64,000 bases of DNA from Streptomyces lydicus (GTDB taxonomy: Bacteria > Actinomycetota > Actinomycetes > Streptomycetales > Streptomycetaceae): assembly GCF_004125265.1 (NCBI RefSeq), contig NZ_RDTE01000001.1, positions 1-64,000 of the forward strand. The letters run 5' to 3'. Shown here in pieces: positions 17,681 to 26,214 of the stretch (the first letter of the stretch is position 1; the number at the start of each line of letters is the position of its first letter). A program made the position numbers and the translations under genes. Under the pieces are notes generated by a model. That model had not been told where the DNA came from and searched no databases. It saw only the letters and a list, made by a program, of their open reading frames with translations.

Positions 17681-18274
17681 TCAGAATTCGAACTTGACGA
17701 ACGCGACGTAGGTCATCTCCGCGTCCATGCCGCTGTGCTCGAAGCGGAAGTAGGCCTCGGCGATGCCGCGGCTGAGGAGGTCGCGCGCGGTGCTCTCGTC
17801 GGCGGCGGCGCGGGCCTGGAGCAGGGCGGCGGTGGTGGCGGGGGTGAGCTTTTCGTTCAGCCACCGCTCGCGCGGGTCGTCGCTTTTGGTGCCGTTGAGG
17901 CCGTAGAAGCCGAACTGGGCGCGGACTTTGGTGTACAGGCCGTGCTGGTTGATCCGGGCGTCGATCTGGGCTCCGGTGATCCGTGGCTGGTAGAGGCGGC
18001 GGATCTCTGCTGCCAGGGATGCGGCGAAGGCGGGGGGTGGGTTCTTGCGCTGGCCGCGCAGGTAGCGGCGGATCGTCTCGGGGTGGACGCCGAGGAGTTC
18101 GGCGGTCTTGCCGGTGCTGCGGCCCAGGCGGCGGTGGAGGTAGGCGACCTGACTGTTCGGGGTGTGCAGCCGTGCGGGCAGCGTGCGGCGGGCAGAGCGC
18201 TGCAGGTCGCGGTGGACCTGGTCGCGGAGGTCGTCGAGAGCGTCGATGACACGTGCTTCAAGGGCGCCGGCCAT
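17681..18274 (-). CDS. tpg: Telomere-protecting terminal protein Tpg
   Basis: 197 residues from ATG 18274, close to the usual 184-185 for the family. Tpg proteins bind covalently to the 5' ends of linear Streptomyces replicons and prime end patching. The family layout is plain: a helix-turn-helix at about 54-77 (KTAELLGVHPETIRRYLRGQ) followed by RKNPPP, the core VRAQFGFYGLNGTKSDDPRE, and the C-terminal GIAEAYFRFEHSGMDAEMTY ending in FVKFEF, parallel to the FGF...RMRR...YFR...DVDF pattern of known Tpg. It starts 2 nt after the tap stop, the standard tap-tpg order. The priming residue was not assigned by eye. This gene marks the replicon as linear. Confidence 0.92.
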   Translation of the reverse strand: MAGALEARVIDALDDLRDQVHRDLQRSARRTLPARLHTPNSQVAYLHRRLGRSTGKTAELLGVHPETIRRYLRGQRKNPPPAFAASLAAEIRRLYQPRITGAQIDARINQHGLYTKVRAQFGFYGLNGTKSDDPRERWLNEKLTPATTAALLQARAAADESTARDLLSRGIAEAYFRFEHSGMDAEMTYVAFVKFEF

Positions 18275-18276
18275 GG

Positions 18277-21200
18277 CTATTCGCCTCCGCCAAGGTCAGA
18301 GTCGGGAAGGAGTTTCTTCATCTGGGTGGTGGGGTCTTTGTCCTGGTCGGCCCAGTGCACGTACCACTGCATTTCGTGGACGGGTTCGGGCTTGACGTAG
18401 CCGGGGTTGCAGCCCAGCGTGAAGCCGCCCTTGTGGCCCACGAATTCGCGGATGTCGCCGGTTTCGGAGGCGTACCACAGGCAGTCGGTCGACACGGCCA
18501 GCGGCGTCTTCCCGGTGGCGGCGTAGGTGGCCATGATCTTGCGGTGCATGACAGTGCGGTAGCGGGAGAGGTAGGCGGCGCGGTGGTCGGGCCGCCACAT
18601 CGGCCGGTCCAGGGCGTGCCAGCGGGCGTGGGGGTCCTTGGGGCTGACGTTGTGGTTGCGTTCGCGCAGCTTGCCGATGGTGCCCTTGAAGGTCTGCTTG
18701 ATCGCTGACAGGACGCGTAGTTCGGTCATGTTCTCGGCTCGGAAGGCTGGTTCGGAGAACTGGGCCATCTGGGCCAGGAATGCCTCGGTGTCCATGTGCT
18801 CTTCGACGCCGAGTTCCTGGTAGGTCTCCAGGAACGCGTTGCGCAGTACCTGGTACCAGGGGTCGGCGTAGGGGAGGTTGCCGAAGGGTGGCGGCGGGTC
18901 CTTGGGTAGCTGCCGGTTCTGCTTTTCGTCCAGCTGCGGCGGTGGGTGTGGGGTCAGGCGCAGGGCCTTGGCCTGGGCGTCGTTGGGCCGTACGTTCGCC
19001 TGGGTGGGGTGGGGGGTGAAGCCCCGCTCGATGGCGTAGTTGATGGTGCGGGTCTCGTACCAGCTTGGTCCGGTGGGGCGGAGGCCGTTGGGGGTGAAGG
19101 GGCTGGGCAGGAGGTCGTCGAGGTTGACGTCGGAGACCTCAAGGTGGACGCCAGAGAGGTCGTACAGCCAGCTGCCGGGAAGCTTCGGGTCGAAGGGGAC
19201 GTTCTCGAGGTAGTAGGGGGCGCAGGTGCCCACCACGGTGCCATTGGCGCCCGCTCCGAAGGCCACGTTGACATCGAACGGGACGACGTATTTCAGCTGA
19301 CGTTCCTCGGCGGTGGGATGGCGCCAGTAGCGCAGTGCCTCCTCCACCATGGCCTGGGAGGGATCGTCGCGGTCGCGTCCGCGGGCGAGGGGGTGCTCGG
19401 GAGGTACCTCGCAGGGGGCGGCGTCCACTGGAAGGTGCAGTGCGGCCTTGCGCCAGGTCGGCTCCTTCTTCTTCGTCTTGGGGTTGTAGCCGGTGGTGCG
19501 GGGGCGCAGGTTCTCCATGAGTGCCAGGCCGGTGGCGGCGTTGGCGCTGACCGGGGTGGTCACCCGGCGGGAGTAGGTGGCCAGGAACGCCACCGCCTCG
19601 TGGGTGGTGAACTCCGGTTCGCGGGTCTTGGGGTTGAGGGGCAGCGGCCAGCCGTAGGAGGGGCTGAGGGCGCCCCAGGAGGTGATGGCGATCTGGACCG
19701 AGCGGCGGCGCTGTCCGGGTGCGTAAGGTCGGTAGACGCGGGCCCAGGCGTTGAAGGAGGGCCGTCCGCCGCGTTGGGGCATCTCCCAGCCGTCGGCGAG
19801 CAGCTCGGCCATGACGGGGTGATCGTGGGGCAGGGAGCGGAACTCGGGGTGGTCGGTGGTGGGCAGGCCCAGGCGTTCGACGGCCTCGGGCATCAGCACC
19901 ACCAGCGGGTCTCCGGCGCGGCCGTTCTCCAGTGCCGGTGTTCCCAGGGGTTGTTCGACGGCCCAGGCGGCGAGCTCGCTGACCGTCGTGGCCGGGCAGG
20001 GGATGGCGGGCCCATCGGCCAGGTGAGCCATGCCGTGGCCGTCCAGGACGACGAAGGGGCCCCACTCGAAGCTGTTGGTGCCCCGCTTGCCGATTTCCGC
20101 GGCGTCGGCGCGGTCCGCGTCGGGCACATCGTCGATGACATCGGCGGCACGGGTGCCCTCGGCGGGCGGGGTGGTGGCAGCCGGGGTGGGTGGCGGTGCA
20201 GCCGTGGGGGTCTTGGGGCGGCTGGCTCCGGTGGGCCAAGCCCCGGGCCGGGACGCCGTCTCGTGTGCAGGCTGGAGGGACGCGGGAGCCTGCGGCGCCG
20301 CAGCGGCCTCCACACGCGGCTCCGGAACAGCTGGGGCTTCGGCCACAGCAGGGAGCGCCGAGGCGGCTTCGTCGATCGGCGGGGGCTCTGGCGTCTGCGA
20401 CGGCAGGTGCTCGGGGGCGCCGCCGTGTGGTCCGTCGGCTGGCCCGGGGGCGTCGAGGAAACGAACGCGGGCGGGGTCGATGCTCAGGCGCACCGACGTC
20501 ATCATGCCGAAGTCCCGCTCCCCCACCGTGACGTCGACCCTGTTGCCCTCCCGCGACAGCATCAGGGTCACATCCGCATCCAGTGCCCGAACCAGCGCGT
20601 CGTCGCCGTCGAAGGCGCACAGCACCGGAACCTGCAGAGTGGCCGCTGCCTGCGCGAGGGTGCGCACAGCGCCTGGCAGTGTCTGGCCGGACAGCGGCAG
20701 ATGCGGCCGGGGCCGGTGGAAGAGCTGGTCGACGACGATCAGCGCCAGGTCCGGTACCTGGGGGGCGCTCTCGACGATGGCTTCGGCATCCAGACCCGAG
20801 CCGTCGTCGATGTACAGCGGCGCCGGTCGCAGCAGTGCGGCGGTCTGCTGCGCCGCAGTGCGCTGAGCCGGCGGCAGGGAGTCGGGGTCGGCGCTGAGCC
20901 TGTGGTAGTTGATGCCGGCGTGGGCGGCCACCATCTGCGTGAGCAGGTTCTGGCGGGTGATTCCGGACGCGGCGTAGAGCACCGACCGTCCTTCCGTGAG
21001 AACGGCCGCCTGTGCCGCTGACCTGACCAGCACGTTCGCGCCCGCTCCCGGGGCACCGGCCACCAGTACCAGCCGTCCGCCGGTCAAAGGGCGTACGGCC
21101 GCATCGAGGGCGTCCACGCCGAACCTCAAAGCGGCGGGGGCCGGGGCGTCCAGTACCTCACCTGCCGTGACGAGCGTTCGGCGGGCTCTTGCCGTCGCCT

Positions 21201-21555
21201 CCGGTGCCTTGGGGGTGGGGGCGGCCTGGGTGTCAGGGATGTCGGCAAGCAGGACGGCCATCGGGGTCTTGTAGCGCTTGACCACGTGCCGGGCTCCCTG
21301 AGCGGCCGTGCGTACCAGCGTGCCGAGCTGGGCGCGGGCCTCGCTCACCGAGATCATGTCGGTCCCGGCCAGCAGTTCATCGCGCTGGTCCCCCAGCCAC
21401 TTCAGCGGTCCCAGCACTGCACGGTGCCCGTCGTTCTCTATCCACGTGGCCTGCCCCTGCTTCGCTGCCTCCACCCGGTCCTTCCACTCGTCGCGGACCT
21501 CCTCAACGAGCAGCGGCCGGTCATCCCTCGAGCCGGCCACGTTCTTGGCGGACAT
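18277..21555 (-). CDS. tap: Telomere-associated protein Tap with N-terminal Phd-like and RecA/DnaB-like regions
   Basis: 1092 residues from ATG 21555, longer than the roughly 740 of classical Tap. Tap binds telomere 3' overhangs and recruits Tpg. Residues 66-106 (MISVSEARAQLGTLVRTAAQ and following) look like a Phd/YefM antitoxin-type DNA-binding module. Residues about 140-350 resemble a DnaB/RecA fold with Walker B at ALIVVD (271-276). The Walker A site reads AGAPGAGAN (166-174) and lacks the lysine, so ATP hydrolysis is doubtful. A proline/alanine linker (about 380-470) leads to the Tap-type part, with VQIAITSWGALSPSYGWPLP and a C-terminus ending near VHWADQDKDPTTQMKK. It is the first gene of the tap-tpg-helicase operon. 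The Tap call rests on order, size and resemblance. Confidence 0.85.
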   Translation of the reverse strand: MSAKNVAGSRDDRPLLVEEVRDEWKDRVEAAKQGQATWIENDGHRAVLGPLKWLGDQRDELLAGTDMISVSEARAQLGTLVRTAAQGARHVVKRYKTPMAVLLADIPDTQAAPTPKAPEATARARRTLVTAGEVLDAPAPAALRFGVDALDAAVRPLTGGRLVLVAGAPGAGANVLVRSAAQAAVLTEGRSVLYAASGITRQNLLTQMVAAHAGINYHRLSADPDSLPPAQRTAAQQTAALLRPAPLYIDDGSGLDAEAIVESAPQVPDLALIVVDQLFHRPRPHLPLSGQTLPGAVRTLAQAAATLQVPVLCAFDGDDALVRALDADVTLMLSREGNRVDVTVGERDFGMMTSVRLSIDPARVRFLDAPGPADGPHGGAPEHLPSQTPEPPPIDEAASALPAVAEAPAVPEPRVEAAAAPQAPASLQPAHETASRPGAWPTGASRPKTPTAAPPPTPAATTPPAEGTRAADVIDDVPDADRADAAEIGKRGTNSFEWGPFVVLDGHGMAHLADGPAIPCPATTVSELAAWAVEQPLGTPALENGRAGDPLVVLMPEAVERLGLPTTDHPEFRSLPHDHPVMAELLADGWEMPQRGGRPSFNAWARVYRPYAPGQRRRSVQIAITSWGALSPSYGWPLPLNPKTREPEFTTHEAVAFLATYSRRVTTPVSANAATGLALMENLRPRTTGYNPKTKKKEPTWRKAALHLPVDAAPCEVPPEHPLARGRDRDDPSQAMVEEALRYWRHPTAEERQLKYVVPFDVNVAFGAGANGTVVGTCAPYYLENVPFDPKLPGSWLYDLSGVHLEVSDVNLDDLLPSPFTPNGLRPTGPSWYETRTINYAIERGFTPHPTQANVRPNDAQAKALRLTPHPPPQLDEKQNRQLPKDPPPPFGNLPYADPWYQVLRNAFLETYQELGVEEHMDTEAFLAQMAQFSEPAFRAENMTELRVLSAIKQTFKGTIGKLRERNHNVSPKDPHARWHALDRPMWRPDHRAAYLSRYRTVMHRKIMATYAATGKTPLAVSTDCLWYASETGDIREFVGHKGGFTLGCNPGYVKPEPVHEMQWYVHWADQDKDPTTQMKKLLPDSDLGGGE

Positions 21556-21597
21556 GTCCCATCCCTCCAGCGAAGTCTTGTAAGGACACGCTAGCAG

Positions 21598-21624
21598 GTT
21601 CTGTAAGGGAATCGGCTACAGAAC
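21598..21624. promoter_or_regulatory. Inverted repeat upstream of tap, candidate operator
   Basis: gttctgta (21598-21605) and tacagaac (21617-21624) are perfect 8-bp inverted arms around 11 bases. A related direct copy, tcttgtaagga, lies nearer the gene (about 21576-21586). The arms sit 43-69 bases upstream of the tap start, where an operator or promoter would be. A natural but untested binder is the Phd-like N-terminus of Tap. Confidence 0.5.
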
Positions 21625-21884
21625 ATTGAAATCCGGCTCGCAGTATGGGATTTGGCGCATCAAGAGCAGTGAGGAAAGTAGCTACAACTTCTCGGACGCA
21701 GGCGTTCGGGAGTCCGCTGCGGCCGGAAGCGATAGCTCGGCCGGTGGGCTTCAACATCGACGCAGGGCCCCGTCTGCGTATACTCAAACCAACCCAACTG
21801 CCAATAAAGCAGGACAACTTGCGTTAAAGGGCGCAGGATGGATTAGTACTGCGCCCGCGAAGGGCTTCCCGGGAAGCTTGGTAG

Positions 21885-22202
21885 ATCACCTCGGAGAAAG
21901 CAGAGAGCCCGCATCTCACCAGCGCCGACGCCGAGCCCGGCGACGACGTCGTCACCTTCACCACCACAGCCGGCGGAAACTTCACTCTCACCTTGCAGGA
22001 CGCCGCCCCGACCACCGACGACCTCCTGCCCGAGCCCGTACTGACGGAGGCGATCGCTGCGGCGATCCTCAACCACCCCGCTTTCGTGGTTGCCACCGCT
22101 GACACCCCGCGCGAGGATGCCATTACCGTCCAAACACGCGACGGCAACCGCTACCTCCTCGCCCTCGACGCCGCCCGTAGCTCCCGCGGTCCCCAGGAGT
22201 AG
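21885..22202 (+). pseudogene. C-terminal gene remnant without a usable start
   Basis: The frame opens after TAG 21882 and reads on to TAG 22202 with normal coding character (SADAEPGDDVVTFTTTAGG, then TREDGNRYLLALD-like text near its end), but no ATG or GTG precedes most of it. Only a TTG at 21993 could start a 69-residue product. The last 89 bases recur at 24523-24611. It looks like the 3' end of a gene whose front was lost. The preceding 300 bases are comparatively AT-rich and hold no gene. Confidence 0.4.
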
Positions 22203-22213
22203 CCGGCCCGCGC
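22125..22213 (+). repeat. 89-bp direct repeat, copy 1
   Basis: Runs from accgtccaaacacgcgac to agccggcccgcgc and matches 24523-24611 over 89 bases with about 9 mismatches. It encodes the last codons of the remnant above (DGNRYLLALD...GPQE) and crosses its stop. Confidence 0.85.
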
Positions 22214-22531
22214 ACTCGCCCGGCGGACGTCAGCCGCTGCTCCCACGCTGCACGAGCCGCGCACCCGCGCGCGTAATCCGACGACGAGTGTGTGCGAGGA
22301 CGCAGACCAGCAGGGCGACGGTCGGCCGACTGCGCCACCGCGAATGCGGACGCGTACATGTGCGTCCGTCCCGTCTGATGGGCGTTCAGGCGCAGTCATC
22401 GGTGCATCCGGCGGGAGCGCCCGCAACTGTCGCCCCAGGCACGGGATCAGCCGTTGCCTGCCGCGATGGCGCTGGCAAGCCTGGCGTACGTCGGCGCTCA
22501 CCTGCGACTGCCCTCCAACACAGGAGACTTG
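22203..22531. other. Intergenic region upstream of the SH3-like protein gene
   Basis: 329 bases. Frames on both strands are arginine-rich and lack ribosome sites; nothing is supported as a gene. It probably holds the promoter of the downstream pair. Confidence 0.35.
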
Positions 22532-22978
22532 ATGGCTCATAAGCTCGGGCGCCGCGCGACTGCGGTCATCCTGTCCAAGGGTCTCCTGGCAGGCGGCTCC
22601 GTCGCACTCGCAGGGCCAGCGTTCGCCGTCGGCTCGTACGGCTGCGCCAGCAAGCTCGTGAAGAGGCTCCGCAACGGTCCGGGAACCAACTGCACGGCCC
22701 TCGGCCTGGTCCCCGATGACGGGGCCATCACGACGACGTGCCCGGTCAAGGGCTACTCACGGGACTACGTCACTACGCGCAACGGAAACAAAATGCGCCA
22801 CGGCTGGGTCTCCCACGTACACGAGCACCACGGGCATTGGGCCCGGGTACTGAGGTCGACGCCGTCTGCGCCTGGCACCCCAAGAGTCAGGCACTTCGGG
22901 GCAGGCACCGGCTCGGAGGGTGGCCACCGGCAAGCTCTGAACCATGCAAATACGACCGAGGGGAACGAAAGCCCATGA
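22532..22978 (+). CDS. Secreted protein with SH3-like domain
   Basis: 148 residues from ATG 22532, with CAGGAG eight bases upstream. The start MAHKLGRRATAVILSKGLLA followed by GPAFA is a signal peptide with a likely cleavage near residue 33. The mature part SKLVKRLRNGPGTNCTALGL, then GYSRDYVTTRNGNKMRHGWV, follows the bacterial SH3 pattern (LNVRSGPGT...V...GW), used to bind cell wall or peptide. After about residue 95 the sequence no longer looks like the family and may follow a small frameshift, since most relatives end soon after GWVS. Its stop overlaps the next start (ATGA), so the two are translationally coupled. Confidence 0.65.
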   Translation: MAHKLGRRATAVILSKGLLAGGSVALAGPAFAVGSYGCASKLVKRLRNGPGTNCTALGLVPDDGAITTTCPVKGYSRDYVTTRNGNKMRHGWVSHVHEHHGHWARVLRSTPSAPGTPRVRHFGAGTGSEGGHRQALNHANTTEGNESP

Positions 22979-23772
22979 GCACGCCCTCACCCGTACCGGG
23001 GGAGGCCAGCCGTCCTCCCGCAACCAACACCACCTACCCCGGGCTAACCGATGAGCAGACGATCGAAATAACGGCCATCACCCAGGCTGCGCATGCCGTG
23101 ATCGGAGCCGTGTGGGGCTTCAACATCACCGAGACGCGCATCTATCAAGTCGCCGACGTTCCCGGCGGCATCGGCTACTCCGGGACCACTGATTTCGCGC
23201 AGAGCCGCATTCCATGGCTTGAGGGAATCGCTCATATGAACGCGGCCGGTGATGCTGCTGTGCGCCAGTATCTCGACAGGTCAGGTCTTCCTGATCCCCA
23301 CAGACTGGCGGGAGTGACCCGAGGCCGCCAGAATCGGGAGCGCGCGGAGGAGCAGCTCGCTGCTCGAGGGTTCACGATGGTCCGCGGCGCCGTTCCGGCG
23401 GGGGTACCTGGGGCCTCGTGGGATGCGGTGGTGCAGCAGGTCGATCGCACTCTTGAGCAACTGTGGCCGCAAGTCGAAGAGGTCGCATCGCAGTTGCGGA
23501 CATCGTTCGCCGTCTCCGGTGACCACGTGCGGTCGATCCTGGGTGATGCCGCTTCGGAGATCGATCTCGCCGTCATGGCCGACGCCTCGCGCCAGGCGCC
23601 GGAGCCACGGGGCGGTACCTTTCAGCGCCTTATGGACCTGGCCCGTCAGATTGCCGCCGACGGGCGTCTGCGGGCTCCCCGCGGCCCGGGACGTGCGCGT
23701 TCGCTGCCCGATGCGCAGTTCGAGTCTCTCCAGTCCCAGCAACAGCAGCACGGCCGCCAACACTTGAGATAG
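22975..23772 (+). CDS. Hypothetical protein coupled to the SH3-like protein
   Basis: 265 residues from ATG 22975, overlapping the previous stop by ATGA, with GAGGGGAACG upstream. The N-terminus is polar and disordered, then comes an alpha/beta segment (ITETRIYQVADVPGGIGYSG) and long helices to the end (WDAVVQQVDRTLEQLWPQVE), closing in a glutamine-rich tail. No membrane segment or known motif was seen. The coupling suggests it works with the secreted protein, but this is inference only. Confidence 0.65.
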   Translation: MSTPSPVPGEASRPPATNTTYPGLTDEQTIEITAITQAAHAVIGAVWGFNITETRIYQVADVPGGIGYSGTTDFAQSRIPWLEGIAHMNAAGDAAVRQYLDRSGLPDPHRLAGVTRGRQNRERAEEQLAARGFTMVRGAVPAGVPGASWDAVVQQVDRTLEQLWPQVEEVASQLRTSFAVSGDHVRSILGDAASEIDLAVMADASRQAPEPRGGTFQRLMDLARQIAADGRLRAPRGPGRARSLPDAQFESLQSQQQQHGRQHLR

Positions 23773-24272
23773 GCATGGAAGCCGTAGTGGTAAGCGCGTC
23801 AACCAACATGCGCAGTTGCAGTAGCACGTCCTGATCGGTGGTCTCCCGGTCGAAGACCTCGGCGGGTGGGGCGAGGACTTCGATGAGCCAGTCGTTGCGT
23901 ACGGCGTCGGCCGGCGGGCGCGCGTCCCCCAGGGATGCGACGCAGGGCGTGTGTGGCCGCGTCAGTGGGACCTGGCCTGCTCGAGGGCGGGGCGGCCGCA
24001 GGCGGCCGGTGTGCTGTGTCTTAGCCGCCGCACGCCGCAGCCCGGCCCGCAGAAGGGATCTCCGCCGGTCTTTCCCGGGGCAGGAGAGCCCACGCTGTGG
24101 GAGGGCTGCCGACGTGCGGCCACTAGGCTGAGGCGGGGCCGCGGCCCGGGGACCGGCGCCGAGGGAGCACATTGAATACTCATCCGGGTCCGGCGGCAGC
24201 GGGGGCGGACCTTGCCCAGCTGGTGCTCGACTTCCACCACACCCACCACTGCTGGACCCTGCCATTCAGGGG
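23773..24272. other. Intergenic region with possible minus-strand gene debris
   Basis: 500 bases. A minus-strand frame here contains a protein-like patch at about 23770-23960 (NDWLIEVLAPPAEVFDRETT) flanked by non-coding-looking text and without a good start. It may be a fragment of a lost gene. Nothing is supported as intact. Confidence 0.3.
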
Positions 24273-24600
24273 GTGCAGACCTGGGAGGTGCGCATCACCG
24301 CCGCCAGCACACCGGTGGGAAGCCTGACGGCCGTGCGCGGCCTGTACTGGAAGTCCGACAATCTGCGCGAGCGGATGGTCGACGAACAGTCCTTTCCGGC
24401 CCTGGTGGCCGCCCAGCTCCTGGACGAGGCCAGCCGGTTTACCTACGAGTTCGAGGAGTTCATCGAGTCGGCCTCCAGTGTCCTCGTCGTCGACCGGCTG
24501 CAGGTGGAGGAAGCCTTCGCCGACCGTCCAGACACGCGACGGCAACCGCTACCTCCTCGCACTCGATTTCGCCCGCACCGCCCGCGGCCCCCAGGAGTAG
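24273..24600 (+). pseudogene. Truncated gene joined to a foreign 3' end
   Basis: From GTG 24273 the frame reads VQTWEVRITAASTPVGSLTA and then ESASSVLVVDRLQVEEAFAD, a normal-looking protein whose last part resembles the middle of a GNAT-type fold. At about 24523 it runs into an 89-bp block copied from the end of the 22-kb remnant, but out of frame, so the original C-terminus is lost. An upstream TTG at about 24173 opens a related frame that would need a shift near 24258. The gene is therefore broken at one and perhaps both ends. Confidence 0.45.
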
Positions 24601-24611
24601 CCGGCCCGCGC
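24523..24611 (+). repeat. 89-bp direct repeat, copy 2
   Basis: About 90% identical to 22125-22213, in the same orientation and ending at the same ccggcccgcgc. Here the block is joined to an unrelated upstream gene, which places a recombination junction at about 24523. Confidence 0.85.
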
Positions 24612-25159
24612 CACCGAGGCTGCGGAACGGCTCGCCAAACTTGCCCAGCGCCGTCTCCAGCACTCTGTCGTCACTCGACCGGCGGCTCCTCGGAACCGGT
24701 GCCGTGCGCTGCGGCGTACCCCGACATACGGTCGGCGCACAGCCGCTTGTGACAGGACAGCGCGGCCGGCGGTCCCGCGCTCCCTCGCACGTTGTGCGGG
24801 GCCGCCACCCCTCGTTGAGCCAGCGCGGCCTGCTGTGTGGGGTGGCCTGCGTCAAGGCAGGGTGGCGGGAGGGGCAGCGTCCGCGGTCTCTCTCGTCGAA
24901 CAGGGCAGCGACCCCGCGTGCTCGTCGGGGAGTTGGCCGCACGGTGCTCGGTGCGGGGCTTGGCGCAACCGGCGCCGATCTTGGAGTGAGAGCTATGACG
25001 CCCGTGCGCTCTCGGGCTGGAGGGCGGTGAACACGGCGCGCTGGCTGCACGGAGCACACCGATGCCTCGAGAGCGCTCACTGGCGCCGCGGTGTGTGTGG
25101 TGTGGTCCGGGTGTGAGGCGACCGTCCTGCCGGTCTGGGGTGCCACCTACTGTGGGAGT
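24612..25159. other. Intergenic region with no recognised gene
   Basis: 548 bases downstream of the chimeric junction. Long frames exist on the minus strand, but their arginine/proline content and lack of ribosome sites argue that they are chance frames. Confidence 0.35.
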
Positions 25160-25708
25160 GTGACGACGCCCTCCGACGATACTGCAAGGCCGGTCCCGGT
25201 CCGGGTGGTGCTGCCCGCCGATCCGGTCCTGGAGCATCCGCAGCAGGAGGTCGTCGCGCGGCTGTGGAAACGGCGGCAGACGGACGCGGGCTGGTTCTAT
25301 CTCGTGGGCCTGCCGTCGTACCGGCAGGGCGCGGACGGAGGTGTGGAGGCGGCAGAGTACCGGGTGTGGGTGCGGGCTCCGGAGCACGTGCGGCCGGTCG
25401 AAGGCGTTGACTACGAGCTGGTCGACACCGAGCGCCTGGAGCCGCCGCCGTCCGTGGTCCGCGAGGTGCTCGGGGAGCGGCGGCCCGCTGGCTGGGTTTT
25501 GCGGAAGGTGGGCGGCAGCCGCGGCCGGGCTGGCGGTGTCCTGCATGCGCCGGACTGTGAGGAGGCCCCGCAGGGCGCGCCGCTGCTCGACCTGGACAGT
25601 GCCCTGAACGTCGCGGCGAGCCCGGCGGCGCGTTTGTGCACGCTGTGCGGCTGCGCGCAGGAGCTGACCCCGATGTTGCATGGCTTCGACCACCTCGGCG
25701 GCTCCTGA
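25160..25708 (+). CDS. DUF6233-like hypothetical protein
   Basis: 182 residues from GTG 25160, with GGGAG directly upstream. The protein ends with a histidine/cysteine pattern (VLHAPDCEEAPQ, then LCTLCGCAQELTP) that matches the metal-binding-looking C-terminus of DUF6233 proteins, a family common in Streptomyces accessory regions. The middle is rich in tryptophan/tyrosine (GWFYLVGLPSYRQG). Function of the family is unknown. It stands alone between non-coding stretches. Confidence 0.6.
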   Translation: MTTPSDDTARPVPVRVVLPADPVLEHPQQEVVARLWKRRQTDAGWFYLVGLPSYRQGADGGVEAAEYRVWVRAPEHVRPVEGVDYELVDTERLEPPPSVVREVLGERRPAGWVLRKVGGSRGRAGGVLHAPDCEEAPQGAPLLDLDSALNVAASPAARLCTLCGCAQELTPMLHGFDHLGGS

Positions 25709-26082
25709 AGTCTGGAGTGAACGGGCGGTTGCAGCCAGGTCGTTCACTTGTCGAGGCGGAGTGGCTCCGAGGGCGGCTGCGGCCCGGCGCGCCAAGCTGG
25801 TCCGGCCGCTTCCAAGGTCGAACGAGCCGGGACACCTGCTGCACCTCGTGGTGACAGCGACCTCAGCGACAGGCACCAGTGACCGTTCCCCGAACGCTTT
25901 CGCCGAGCTCCCCTTCCGGTCCGACACCCATGCCCTCGTCCTCGGTCTGGTGAGGACGAACATGTGACCGTGGATCATTGCAGGTCACCTCGCGACGGGA
26001 TTCGGCCACAGCGCGTGGAGCCCTGGTACGCCGGCCAGCACCTGCACCACGATGGCCCGGGCGTATCACCGCGACGAGAGGA
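25709..26082. other. Intergenic region
   Basis: 374 bases between same-strand genes. No gene, strong hairpin or repeat was recognised; it probably contains the promoter of the methyltransferase unit. Confidence 0.35.
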
Positions 26083-26202
26083 ATGCTCGTGGGCGAACAC
26101 AGCAGGCCAGACAAGCCGCTGAGCGAGGGCAAGCCGCCTCCCGGCAACAGCGATGGGCGGGTGGAGAAGCCTCCGCGACCGTCGGGGACGCGTCGGAAGT
26201 AG
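26083..26202 (+). CDS. Short ORF upstream of methyltransferase, possible peptide
   Basis: 39 residues, MLVGEHSRPDKPLSEGKPPP and a basic end, from ATG 26083. It ends 12 nt before the methyltransferase start. AGAGGA abuts the ATG, which is closer than ideal. The small polar sequence and position would suit a peptide substrate or a regulatory leader, but it has no recognised core motif. Confidence 0.35.
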   Translation: MLVGEHSRPDKPLSEGKPPPGNSDGRVEKPPRPSGTRRK

Positions 26203-26214
26203 GCAGCGACTGCG

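Noticed and set aside
16288..17697. 469-codon plus-strand open frame
   Set aside because: Antisense to the helicase; valine/glycine repeats typical of the complement of GC-rich coding DNA.
18946..21021. 691-codon plus-strand open frame
   Set aside because: Antisense shadow of tap; glycine/valine-rich and without a ribosome site.
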